Source: Nostoc sp. TCL26-01 (GTDB lineage: Bacteria; Cyanobacteriota; Cyanobacteriia; Cyanobacteriales; Nostocaceae). Taken from it: a stretch of DNA of 64,000 bases. The notes under the pieces were generated by a model, which searched no databases, had not been told where the DNA came from, and saw only the letters and a list, made by a program, of their open reading frames with translations. The stretch covers positions 4,310,001 to 4,374,000 of the forward strand of contig NZ_CP040297.1 in the NCBI RefSeq assembly GCF_013393945.1, given 5' to 3'. A program made the translations under genes and the position numbers. The number at the start of each line of letters is the position of its first letter. Position 1 is the stretch's first letter. Positions 37,422-46,292 of the stretch are shown piece after piece.

Positions 37422-38284
37422 ATCACTATCTAACTTATGTGTATTTGCTGACTGCTTTACATACTGGTAGTAGCTCCAATGAAGGAAACTTAATGGGTAT
37501 TGCGAGGGAAGTTCATACAGATTTTCCTTATCTACCAGCTTCAGGAATACGAGGTAAAACTCGTGCAGAACTCACAAGCATATGTCCTAATGAAGTTGAC
37601 ATATTTTTTGGTCAAAAAATTGAAGATGGAAAACAACCGACAGAAGGGGAAGTATGGTTTGCAGATGCAACCTTGTTACTTTTTCCCATAGCATCTTTAA
37701 GTCATCACATGATTTGGATAACTTGTCCTTTATGGCTAGAACGCTGGAATCGTTGGTTGAAAAATTCAGAGGTTAAAAATATTACCCGTCAATGTAGAAG
37801 TCATTTAAGTAAAAATAAGTCAGCAGTAGTCAGTTTCCCAGCAGAACAGTTGTATTTACAAACTGCATTAATTGAGCGTGAGCATTTACTCAGAATAGAT
37901 TTTTCTCATATCTTCAAAGCTTTAGATAGTTTAATCCAGACAAATGACTTGATGGGGGAAATCAAAAATAAACTAGTAGTAATTAATGATGAAGATTGTA
38001 TTGCTCTTGTCGAAACAGGATTAGTCAGAGAAGTCAGAGTAGCTTTAGAGAAAGATTCCAAAACAGTTAAAGGTGGTTCTTTTCGTTCGGAAGAAGCCAT
38101 TCCTCCTGAAGCAGTTTTATTCTTACCTTGGGGGATGAAAATAGCTAAGGACACAAATGTAACTAAAAATATTCGCCAGGAAATTGGCAAACTTTTTCAA
38201 GATAGATTGCAGTTTGGTGGACTAGAAAGCTTGGGTAGAGGTTGGACAGATTTGAAAACCATTGAAATTAAGCAGGTAAATTAA
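37418..38284 (+). CDS. cmr4: Type III-B backbone RAMP Cmr4 (Cas7)
   Basis: A 288-residue Cas7-group subunit that forms the crRNA-binding backbone. The segment ALHTGSSSNEGNLMGIAREV followed by YLPASGIRGKTRAEL is the Cmr4 signature. In well-studied Cmr4 proteins the loop before the RE dipeptide reads IDLPIQRE and its Asp cuts target RNA every six bases; here the matching loop reads NLMGIARE with no Asp. Target RNA slicing may be lost or use another residue. The ATGA overlap with cmr3 supports the start at 37418; an earlier in-frame ATG at 37403 exists. Confidence 0.92.
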   Translation: MNHYLTYVYLLTALHTGSSSNEGNLMGIAREVHTDFPYLPASGIRGKTRAELTSICPNEVDIFFGQKIEDGKQPTEGEVWFADATLLLFPIASLSHHMIWITCPLWLERWNRWLKNSEVKNITRQCRSHLSKNKSAVVSFPAEQLYLQTALIEREHLLRIDFSHIFKALDSLIQTNDLMGEIKNKLVVINDEDCIALVETGLVREVRVALEKDSKTVKGGSFRSEEAIPPEAVLFLPWGMKIAKDTNVTKNIRQEIGKLFQDRLQFGGLESLGRGWTDLKTIEIKQVN

Positions 38285-38286
38285 CT

Positions 38287-38700
38287 ATGCAAAAACTAGA
38301 TTCCCGGTTTTTTAGTAAAAAGGCTTATCACGCTTTAATCTCTCTGAGAGATGACGAAGAAGATAGATATCATATCTCACAACCGTATTGGAAAAAAGCC
38401 AGTGGTTTAGTACAAGGATTACCAACTTATATATCTACTTGGGGGTTACATCGGCTGAGTGGAGACGCTAGTAAATTTTTGAGAAGAACTAGTGAAGATA
38501 CAAAATACAAGGGGAATGTCTATCGCAAGTTTTTAAAGAATTTGCAAGAAATTAGCTCTGGAGAATTTAATTTAGAAGATGAGAGTAGCTTAATCAATAT
38601 GGATCTGCGACAGTATACTGCCCTCAATCATTTAGCAATTAAGTTAGCAAGGGAATGGTCTTTCTGGTCTACTGCTATTTTAGGAGAAGCGGAGGAATAA
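38287..38700 (+). CDS. cmr5: Type III-B small subunit Cmr5 (Cas11)
   Basis: A 137-residue helical small subunit. Cas11-like features are the RDDEEDRYHISQPYWKKASG helix region, the conserved PTYISTWGLHRL and YTALNHLAIKLAREW near the C-terminus. It lines the belly of the Cmr filament where it contacts target RNA. It starts 2 bases after cmr4 and ends 2 bases before the next gene. Length is typical. Confidence 0.9.
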   Translation: MQKLDSRFFSKKAYHALISLRDDEEDRYHISQPYWKKASGLVQGLPTYISTWGLHRLSGDASKFLRRTSEDTKYKGNVYRKFLKNLQEISSGEFNLEDESSLINMDLRQYTALNHLAIKLAREWSFWSTAILGEAEE

Positions 38701-38702
38701 AC

Positions 38703-40496
38703 ATGGTTTGGTATCAAGAAGAATGGACTAAACTTTTGGAAAAGCTAAAGAAACAAAAGCCACAGCCTCCTGCTATCTATCAAATAATTAAGGATAGCTC
38801 TTTAGTTGCAGTTGACAATACCAGTATTACTTTATTGTTTCCTGATGAAGAACAACAGAAAAAGGCAAAAGCAAATATTCAGAAAATATTAAATATACTA
38901 CCAGATATGCTCAAACGTCAGCGAGTTAATTGTCTGGTTCAGACTTCAGGCGTGACAAAAATCATGAATCCTTTGCAAGAACTGAAGCACACATTGTCAG
39001 ATGATGAGAGTGGTAAAACAATCTTGAAAGCTGCAATTGATGCAGATTCGACCTGTGAAGAATTATATAAATATTTGGCTGATAAAACTAGTCGATTAGC
39101 TAATGAAATACTTGATGTAAGTTTTCCTTGGCGTTTACGTGTCGGGGGTATGCGTGGTTTTAAAGAACTACTTCTACCTGCGCTTCATCCTGTATATGGT
39201 ATTCCCTATGTACCTGCAAGTAGTCTCAAAGGTGCAGTGAAAGCTTGGGCTAAAGATGAGGCAGAACTTGATCGTTTATTAGGTACGCTTGATAATGGTA
39301 TTGGTTGTGTGCAAATTTTTGACGCTTTTCCCACAGCACCCTGCTTAAATATGGATATAACTAATCCTCAATGGCATGGTAATCAAAACCTGCAATATCA
39401 ACCAGTACCTCATCATTTTATCTCTATGCAACAACCGCATTTGCGGATTGGATTAGCTAAAACTAAGAGAGGAAGTCTTCAAGATGTCCAAACTGTCAAG
39501 CAATGGTTAATAGAAGCGTTAAAAGTAGGAATTGGTTCTCGTGTCAGTGCGGGATATGGACGCAGTGAATTTTGTACAAGTTTACCTCACGCATCTCAGC
39601 ATCAATTCCAATTATGGACGCAAGGTATACATGGTGCTGATACTAATAACTCAGAATTTCGTCCAGTGGCTTTACGTGGTGTGTTACGTTATTGGTTCAG
39701 AGCAGTTGCACTAGGGATTTATTCACTGCGAGAATGTAAAAAGCTGGAGGATACTTTTTTTGGCACAATTGAGCCTAAAAGTCACAGAGGAAGTATTTCT
39801 ATTAATGTGGAGTTGAACAAGAAAGTTACCGAGAAAAATCGTCCTGATGAATACCACGGTACTATTTTATTAGAGGCAAAATCAGCATCTCATTTAAAAC
39901 TCATTCAAAAGCTGTTACAACTAACATCTCATATCAGTGGTATTGGCAAAGGTTCTAGACGACCATTACATTGGAATCACCCTAGATTCCGTGGGTGTTA
40001 CTGGGAAATATCTGGAATGCAGTTACCTTATAATCAAGAAGATTGGCAAAGACTGCTACAAGATTTACGTGAATATTTTATATCAATACAGAGTCCTCAA
40101 GATAGTCCTGCTGTTGGTGATCCTGGAAGTGTGAGAAATCGTTATCAAGATGTGCTGAATCAAAAAGCGGCAATTTATTTAGTGCGATCGCCTGCTTTAA
40201 AACATCCTAAAGATGTTCGTAATTGGTTACAAGAAGGTAATAAGCCTCATGTACATGGTACAGCTTTAGAAACACTCTACAACAGTGGTTATAAAGGAGT
40301 AAATCGCCAGGGTGATGGTAATGCAGAAGTTGGTGGTAATTTAGGAACTCCTTCTTTTGTGATTATTAAATCTAATTTCCCATTACCAAACCAAGGCTAT
40401 CAAACAGTGACAATTTTTGGACTTGATAATAAAAAACGTGCAGCTTTTATCAGGACACTAGAAAATGAAAATGAGGTAATTAAAGTTTTTCCATAG
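38703..40496 (+). CDS. cmr6: Cmr6-Cmr1 fusion protein
   Basis: The product has about 597 residues, roughly twice a normal Cmr6. After a helical N-terminal extension (about 1-130) comes a Cmr6-like RAMP: PWRLRVGGMRG, PYVPASSLKGAVKAW and the closing ALKVGIGSRVSAGYGR. A second RAMP follows: LWTQGIHGADTNNSEFRPVA then LRGVLRYWFRAVALG, which is the Cmr1 signature, and SGIGKGSRRPLHW. No separate cmr1 gene is present in the operon, so the fusion probably supplies both the crRNA 3'-end cap and Cmr1. The frame extends back to 38655 inside cmr5; the ATG at 38703 is the natural start. Confidence 0.85.
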   Translation: MVWYQEEWTKLLEKLKKQKPQPPAIYQIIKDSSLVAVDNTSITLLFPDEEQQKKAKANIQKILNILPDMLKRQRVNCLVQTSGVTKIMNPLQELKHTLSDDESGKTILKAAIDADSTCEELYKYLADKTSRLANEILDVSFPWRLRVGGMRGFKELLLPALHPVYGIPYVPASSLKGAVKAWAKDEAELDRLLGTLDNGIGCVQIFDAFPTAPCLNMDITNPQWHGNQNLQYQPVPHHFISMQQPHLRIGLAKTKRGSLQDVQTVKQWLIEALKVGIGSRVSAGYGRSEFCTSLPHASQHQFQLWTQGIHGADTNNSEFRPVALRGVLRYWFRAVALGIYSLRECKKLEDTFFGTIEPKSHRGSISINVELNKKVTEKNRPDEYHGTILLEAKSASHLKLIQKLLQLTSHISGIGKGSRRPLHWNHPRFRGCYWEISGMQLPYNQEDWQRLLQDLREYFISIQSPQDSPAVGDPGSVRNRYQDVLNQKAAIYLVRSPALKHPKDVRNWLQEGNKPHVHGTALETLYNSGYKGVNRQGDGNAEVGGNLGTPSFVIIKSNFPLPNQGYQTVTIFGLDNKKRAAFIRTLENENEVIKVFP

Positions 40497-40502
40497 ACAA
40501 GG

Positions 40503-40693
40503 CTCACCCCTCAGAGTTATGTGGTTCGATACGGATGCGATCGCCTATTTGGATCTCGCGTGTTGGCGATCGCTTTGATGTCGTCACTATCTTTGGGGTT
40601 GATAATGAAAAACGTCAAGCATATTTCAATTCATTAATACAACGCCAGCATCCTATCAGGGAATATCGAGAAATTTGGCAGGGTAGGTTATAA
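40503..40693 (+). pseudogene. C-terminal remnant of a second RAMP gene
   Basis: This frame reads CGSIRMRSPIWIS, then VVTIFGVDNEKRQAYFNSL, and ends WQGRL. The intact fusion protein just upstream ends with VTIFGLDNKKRAAFIRTL, so this is the homologous tail of a related but distinct RAMP. The rest of that gene is missing. It shows that the operon once carried, or recombined with, another copy. Confidence 0.8.
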
Positions 40694-40966
40694 ACCAGTT
40701 ATCAGTTATCAGTTAAATCTCTGGGTTTAAGTCTATGCTGATATGCTTGATAACTGTTCTTGACTTTTCACTCTTATCTGGAAAACCTCTCTCTAAATCT
40801 CTCTCCTACGAGGAGAGAGACTTTGAATTTCTGGTTCGGAAGTTAGATTTTCCGTAGACTTTTCCATACAACGTGAAAAGTCAGGATAACTGATAACTGA
40901 TACCTGATAACTATTCCCTGTTCCCCGTTAAATTGCCCAAAAATTACGTTTAGTGAGAACCAAAAT
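40694..40966. other. Intergenic repeat region between cmr genes and effector
   Basis: Contains AGTTATCAGTTATCAG near 40698 and its complement CTGATAACTGATA near 40889, forming a long inverted pair, and a CTCTCTCCTACGAGGAGAGAG hairpin near 40800 (given in part). It may be a noncoding repeat that insulates the CARF-HEPN gene from the cmr operon. Confidence 0.5.
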
Positions 40967-42661
40967 ATGTCTATACTTATTGCTAATCTCGGTACTTCTG
41001 ACTTAGCAGTTAAAATCGAAGATCACTATTTTCCTATAAAATTTGAACGGAATGAACCAAATATTAAGTTACCACCTGCACATTCTAATGAAGCAGCACT
41101 TTGGTCGCAGCGTGAAGCATTCATTCAAGAATTTTTATGTGATGAACTCAAACTGAATAATAATGCTTCATTTCGAGATTTAACTCACAAAATATTAGAA
41201 AATTACCAACAAAATCCTGACTACTGGCATTCCAGATTACTTCCTGGCAGAATATGGGGAATTATCAAAACTGCACAGGAAAAGTTTCATGTCAAACACG
41301 TTTATTATTTTGTTACTGATCAACCATCGACGGAAGTTTATGGTTATCCTACAGATACGGTTAATCTGGCGGAAATTCTCAATATTTGGTTGCAAAGAGA
41401 AATGCTAGATTTACAAATTACACCAATCATTATTCCTCAGCATATTAAACCTGTTGAGCAAGATGCTCTGTTTAATTATTATTATGAGCAATTGCATAAA
41501 ATTAGTCAGGGAGAGGATAAGATTTTAATTAGTCTCAAGGGTGGTACACCGCAAATGCAAATCGCTTTGCGAATTCAAGTTATGGCTTTGAGTATAGATT
41601 TTCAAGCTTATCTAGAGCCAGAATTAGATATTATCAAAGTTTTAGCAGGAGAAGCATCACCTTGTAAATTAAATGCTTATTGGTTATACATTCGAGGACA
41701 AAAATATCAAGCAGTTAATCAAATTTTGCAACGCTGGGATTTTGATGGCTCTATTCAATTAATGAGAAGTTTTCAAGGATACTTACAATCCTTAGTCCAA
41801 GAAAATGTAATTGAGGCAAGTGCTATCAATGATTCTCTAATTGAACAAGTTATTACAGCGTTGAATGTAGCGGTAGATTGTTTGAATTTGGATAATATTA
41901 AAGCTAGTCAGGACTTAAAAAAGGTTGAAAATAAATATTTGCGTCAATCTAGTAATTTGCATAAATTAGTTTGTGATGATAATTATGATCGGCTTTTAAA
42001 TATTTATACACAATGTCGTATTTATTGGCAACTAAATCAAATTGCTCATTTTTTATCTAGATTAGCTTCTTTTGGTGAAGAAAGTTTACATGATATAATT
42101 AAGTCTTTAGAGGGGTTGAAATATTTTGATAAAACTAACTATCCTGATGATTGGTATGTAGATAAAAATCGAGTAGGATCTAAATCTCAATTATGGCAAG
42201 ACTTTGAAAGAGCAGAAGGTAAAAAATGTAATAATGAGTCACCATACCGTTTACCAGGAAGATTTAGCAAAAGGAAGTTTATCAATGCTCTAATTAACTT
42301 TAGAAGTAATCTCATAGAGAAAACTGCTTGGCAAAAGATTACTGAGTCTTTAGATAAACTGGATTATTGGATTGATAAACGAAACCAAATCATCCATAGT
42401 TCTCAAGGTGTTTCTTTAGAAAGTATGGGAAAAATACTAGAAAAAGATAGAAAGTATAAGATTAAATATGCTAATCAAGCTTGTCTTCCGACAGAAATTT
42501 TGACAGAAATCACGAATATCAGTCAGCAAACAGCACGGATTTTTAATAAACCTGTTAGTCAGTATGTTGGATTGAATAGTCCTTACTATATTTACTCTGA
42601 TGTTCGTGACTGGGTTCTAACTCAGTTAACTCAAGATGGGTTGCAAGGATCAGTTCAATGA
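40967..42661 (+). CDS. CARF-HEPN ribonuclease (Csx1/Csm6-like)
   Basis: A 564-residue ancillary type III effector. The N-terminal CARF half starts ILIANLGTSDLAV and has the ligand-loop motif ISLKGGTPQMQIAL at about 189-202, where cyclic oligoadenylates bind. The C-terminal helical domain carries the HEPN catalytic motif Rx4H as RNQIIH (Arg472-His477) in LDYWIDKRNQIIHSSQG. Binding of cA4 or cA6 made by Cas10 would switch on RNA cleavage. It follows the cmr operon on the same strand, with a remnant gene between, and precedes array 1. Confidence 0.88.
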   Translation: MSILIANLGTSDLAVKIEDHYFPIKFERNEPNIKLPPAHSNEAALWSQREAFIQEFLCDELKLNNNASFRDLTHKILENYQQNPDYWHSRLLPGRIWGIIKTAQEKFHVKHVYYFVTDQPSTEVYGYPTDTVNLAEILNIWLQREMLDLQITPIIIPQHIKPVEQDALFNYYYEQLHKISQGEDKILISLKGGTPQMQIALRIQVMALSIDFQAYLEPELDIIKVLAGEASPCKLNAYWLYIRGQKYQAVNQILQRWDFDGSIQLMRSFQGYLQSLVQENVIEASAINDSLIEQVITALNVAVDCLNLDNIKASQDLKKVENKYLRQSSNLHKLVCDDNYDRLLNIYTQCRIYWQLNQIAHFLSRLASFGEESLHDIIKSLEGLKYFDKTNYPDDWYVDKNRVGSKSQLWQDFERAEGKKCNNESPYRLPGRFSKRKFINALINFRSNLIEKTAWQKITESLDKLDYWIDKRNQIIHSSQGVSLESMGKILEKDRKYKIKYANQACLPTEILTEITNISQQTARIFNKPVSQYVGLNSPYYIYSDVRDWVLTQLTQDGLQGSVQ

Positions 42662-42920
42662 AAGGACAATTGCGCGAATCTCTAGCTGTTTTAATTGAAC
42701 AAATGTTATATAACCCTCAAACCCTCTTCTGTTCAGCGTTTGCGTCATTCTCTATGAAATAGGAATGCGCGCAAATTCTCAAACCCTTGCTGTAAATACA
42801 TTTGAGCGATTTTTCTAGAGAGGAGATATTGACAGGCGATCGCTGAAATTGTACTTTTGAATGATATCCGCGAAAATAAGTCCTGTAAGTCTTGTTTTTC
42901 AATGCTTTCAGGCTTCAGCC
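42662..42920 (+). promoter_or_regulatory. Leader region of CRISPR array 1
   Basis: The 259 bases between the CARF-HEPN stop and the first repeat contain no gene. The array's degenerate repeats are at its far (right) end, so the leader and promoter should be here. I cannot place a -10/-35 box with confidence. Confidence 0.6.
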
Positions 42921-44050
42921 TTCTCTACTAACAATGTGGAGACGATTTAATGGAAACTTGAATAAAAGCTATCTCGTCGCTGGGTATACCGCGCTTTTCT
43001 CTACTAACAATGTGGAGACGATTTAATGGAAACAACTTTGCATTCTTGCTGCAACCTCCGGGCGATCTTCTCTACTAACAATGTGGAGACGATTTAATGG
43101 AAACAAGTATTTAACTTGTATTAAACTAGTTTTTCTCTTTCTCTACTAACAATGTGGAGACGATTTAATGGAAACGGCACGATGAATTAAATACCTACCT
43201 GATCCGTAAATTCTCTACTAACAATGTGGAGACGATTTAATGGAAACATAAAACCCAAAACCTAACGTACTGGGCCGAGATTAGGCTATTCTCTACTAAC
43301 AATGTGGAGACGATTTAATGGAAACATAAAACCAAGCTTTTATAAAAACTCTTCCCTTGATTCTCTACTAACAATGTGGAGACGATTTAATGGAAACAGC
43401 GCCTTCGAGGTCAGCGCCTTCGAGATCAGCGTTTCTCAGTTCTCTACTAACAATGTGGAGACGATTTAATGGAAACGTTGCTCAAATTCAGCTAAATCTT
43501 GAGGCTGCATCTTCTCTACTAACAATGTGGAGACGATTTAATGGAAACAAACAAAGCGATGAAGGACAAGTATAAAATGCATTCTCTACTAACAATGTGG
43601 AGACGATTTAATGGAAACGCGCTTCGATGCTAATTGGTCTCCTCTTATTCAGTTCTCTACTAACAATGTGGAGACGATTTAATGGAAACTTTTAATATCA
43701 TTAATATCTCCTTTTTTTATTAGTTTCTCTACTAACAATGTGGAGACGATTTAATGGAAACCGACCATATTTAGTTTTGCGTCACAAGGATAATCTTTTC
43801 TCTACTAACAATGTGGAGACGATTTAATGGAAACCTTACCAGTAGGTAAGACGGCTTTATTTATGGGCTTTCTCTACTAACAATGTGGAGACGATTTAAT
43901 GGAAACTTTAAGATACGGCGTTCCGTATTGTAATAACAAATTCTCTACTAATAATGTGGAGACGATTTAATGGAAACCACCTAACTGCTTCCAGACTTTT
44001 GTGTAGTGAACGCTTCTCTACTAACAATGTGGAGAAGATTTAATGGAAAC
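42921..44050 (+). CRISPR. CRISPR array 1: 16 repeats of 37 bp, 15 spacers
   Basis: Repeats begin TTCTCTACTAAC and end TTAATGGAAAC. Spacers are 33-42 bp, and the repeat starts are at 42921, 42997, 43068, 43139, 43211, 43289, 43361, 43440, 43512, 43582, 43653, 43725, 43798, 43870, 43941 and 44014. The last two repeats each carry one change (C to T at 43952 region, and C to A giving GAAGAT), marking the leader-distal end at the right. TCTCTAC can pair with GTGGAGA (one G-U pair) as a 7-bp stem for crRNA processing. The GAAAC 3' end fits transcription on the plus strand. Confidence 0.98.
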
Positions 44051-46271
44051 TTACCGAGTCATGGAAAAAATCGTCATTCGCACCAACACTAAAGCACACT
44101 CATACGATCGCACTCTAAAATCAAACATAACAAATTCAGCAAAATATATGCCAACAGCCATACTCAAAAATCAAGTATCAACCAAAACTGACTCCAAAGC
44201 AGTCGCGCATTTTCTCATCGGGACACCAGGAAGCGGTAAATCTACCTTTGCAAAACACATATCTAGCTTAGGAAATTGCGAAATCATCTCAACTGATGAC
44301 ATCCGCGAAGAGTTATATGGTGATGCGACGATTCAAGGGGAATGGCACAAAATCGAGGCGATCGCCCTTCACCGTATTTGTACTGCATTGAGTGAGGGTA
44401 AAAGTATCATCTATGATGCTACTAATTATAAGCGTTGTTTTCGCTTTGATTTTTTACTCAAAGTCAATAGCCAAGTTGCAGAATGGGAATTAACTCAACC
44501 TAACTGGATTGCTTGGTACTTGCAAACTCCACTGCAAACTTGCATTGAGTGGAATCAACAACGCCAACGTCAAGTTCCCACCCATATTATTGAAAGTATG
44601 TATAAACTGCTGCAAGATTTCCCGCCGATGACTGGGGAAGGATTCACCGCAGTTAATAAAATTGATGTGACTACATCCAAATTTTCCTCACCTCAAATTG
44701 TTAAACTAATTGCAGATGTTCCCCGGAAAATTGTCAGTTGCCAAAATCGTCATGCAAATATCACACCCCATCGTTATAGTCATCTGCTAGATTTTGAGCG
44801 TTTGATGTATTTGATATTCTTAATCATTAACTATCCTGGTATTGGAGAATTTCATCTCACTAAACCTCAATTATTAGAAAACATCCTTGGCTACGTTCCT
44901 AATTTTACTAACTCTATAGAAGAGATTACTAGCATAATGGCTAAACTGCGGGGTGTGGTTTATGCAAAGGAAAATGCTATTGCTGCTGATTTAAAATGGT
45001 TGGAAACTCAAGGGATTATCAATGCTACTTCCCCTGCAACTAGTCAAAATACTCAAGAATTTGATAGCAATGAATTGATATCTTTAAATGGAGTCCACTC
45101 TTACTCAGACAAACAAGTATTTGAGCGTTTAATCGGTACAATCCGCTTGATTGTCCACTACCCTTTTTTAGCTAACGTGGGTGGTGGTAGCTTGGAAACT
45201 CTGACTCAATCTCTTGTACAAGCTGGGGTAATTTATAATCCTAATAGCGAAAAAGCTACAATTCGTAAAGATATTGAAAAAGTTTTAAAACCTTATAAAA
45301 TCTTATCTAATTTTCCTATGCGTAGTGGTTATTTTGCTGGTACAGGTATCCTTTCTAAAGCGGAATTAATCAAAATATTTGATATAATTCAATCTCAAGC
45401 TAACAGTTTAAATGACCCCCAGGCTTTAGCAATCTACGAAACATTTAAGCAGCGTTTGTTACAAACACATATTATTGAAAATACTGAAAATATTTATCCA
45501 GTACGCGCGATCGCCAATACCTCTATCGTAGACTCCAAACATCTCCATAGTAGCGCGTTAAGTAATAATCTTGCTCAATTAGAGACGGCAATTGTAGAAG
45601 GAAGGCTTTTAGAGTTACAACGGTTTGCAGGTGTAGGTAGATACACAGGAGATGAAAAAGACTTTTTCTTAGCGTATCCATTACAAATGGTGTTTTCTAA
45701 CTTTGCTTGGTACTTGGGTTATGAATGCGTCAGTGGTGAAACTGCTGGTTTATTGAGGTTTGAACGTCTGGATAGACTATTTTTAGGTAGACTACAGACT
45801 AAACAACGTAGTCCGGAAGAACAAGAAAGGACGTTACAAAAGCTACAAAAATTATTTAAAGCTGGTGCGGGTATGTACTTAGGAAACAGCACCACTGATC
45901 AAAAACTGTTTCTCAGTGCTGATAACCAAAAACGAATGCAAGTTTGTGTGACGGTGGAACTGTGGTTTAGTGATCAGATTTATCCCTTTATTACTGAGGG
46001 GACAAAACGGTTTGCACAGATGAAAATGTCGCCACCAATGCACAAGATTACAACTAATTTACCAGAGTCATTATTTTGTTTGCAGAAAACAGGCGATCGC
46101 AATTTCCCCCATCGGTTTCAAACGACTTTTCCCAAGTGGACTTTAGCCGATTTTGATTTGTGGCGATGGATTGTGGGTTTTGGTGCAGGGGTAAAGGTGG
46201 TAACTCCAGAAGAGTTGGTGCAGAGGGTGAAGACAATCGGTGTAGGAATTTTAAATAATTATGACATTTGA
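44043..46271 (+). CDS. P-loop kinase / WYL-domain fusion
   Basis: A 742-residue protein of three parts. Residues about 55-210 are a polynucleotide-kinase-like P-loop domain: Walker A FLIGTPGSGKSTFAKH (60-68), STDDIRE and IIYDATNYKR. Residues about 240-450 hold two winged-helix-like blocks. About 515-740 form a WYL domain (YPLQMVFSNFAWYLGYE) and its C-terminal extension (DLWRWIVGFGAGVKVVTPEEL). WYL domains bind ligands or nucleic acid in phage-defence regulators. The start codon at 44043 lies in the last CRISPR repeat, 8 bases after that repeat's GGAG; an ATG at 44061 is the alternative. Confidence 0.85.
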   Translation: METYRVMEKIVIRTNTKAHSYDRTLKSNITNSAKYMPTAILKNQVSTKTDSKAVAHFLIGTPGSGKSTFAKHISSLGNCEIISTDDIREELYGDATIQGEWHKIEAIALHRICTALSEGKSIIYDATNYKRCFRFDFLLKVNSQVAEWELTQPNWIAWYLQTPLQTCIEWNQQRQRQVPTHIIESMYKLLQDFPPMTGEGFTAVNKIDVTTSKFSSPQIVKLIADVPRKIVSCQNRHANITPHRYSHLLDFERLMYLIFLIINYPGIGEFHLTKPQLLENILGYVPNFTNSIEEITSIMAKLRGVVYAKENAIAADLKWLETQGIINATSPATSQNTQEFDSNELISLNGVHSYSDKQVFERLIGTIRLIVHYPFLANVGGGSLETLTQSLVQAGVIYNPNSEKATIRKDIEKVLKPYKILSNFPMRSGYFAGTGILSKAELIKIFDIIQSQANSLNDPQALAIYETFKQRLLQTHIIENTENIYPVRAIANTSIVDSKHLHSSALSNNLAQLETAIVEGRLLELQRFAGVGRYTGDEKDFFLAYPLQMVFSNFAWYLGYECVSGETAGLLRFERLDRLFLGRLQTKQRSPEEQERTLQKLQKLFKAGAGMYLGNSTTDQKLFLSADNQKRMQVCVTVELWFSDQIYPFITEGTKRFAQMKMSPPMHKITTNLPESLFCLQKTGDRNFPHRFQTTFPKWTLADFDLWRWIVGFGAGVKVVTPEELVQRVKTIGVGILNNYDI

Positions 46272-46292
46272 AAATCAATCCGAACAGTAAAA

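Noticed and set aside
43390..43575. Short frame starting METAPSRSAPSRSAFL
   Set aside because: It runs through CRISPR repeats and spacers; the ATG is that of a repeat. It is an artefact of the array.
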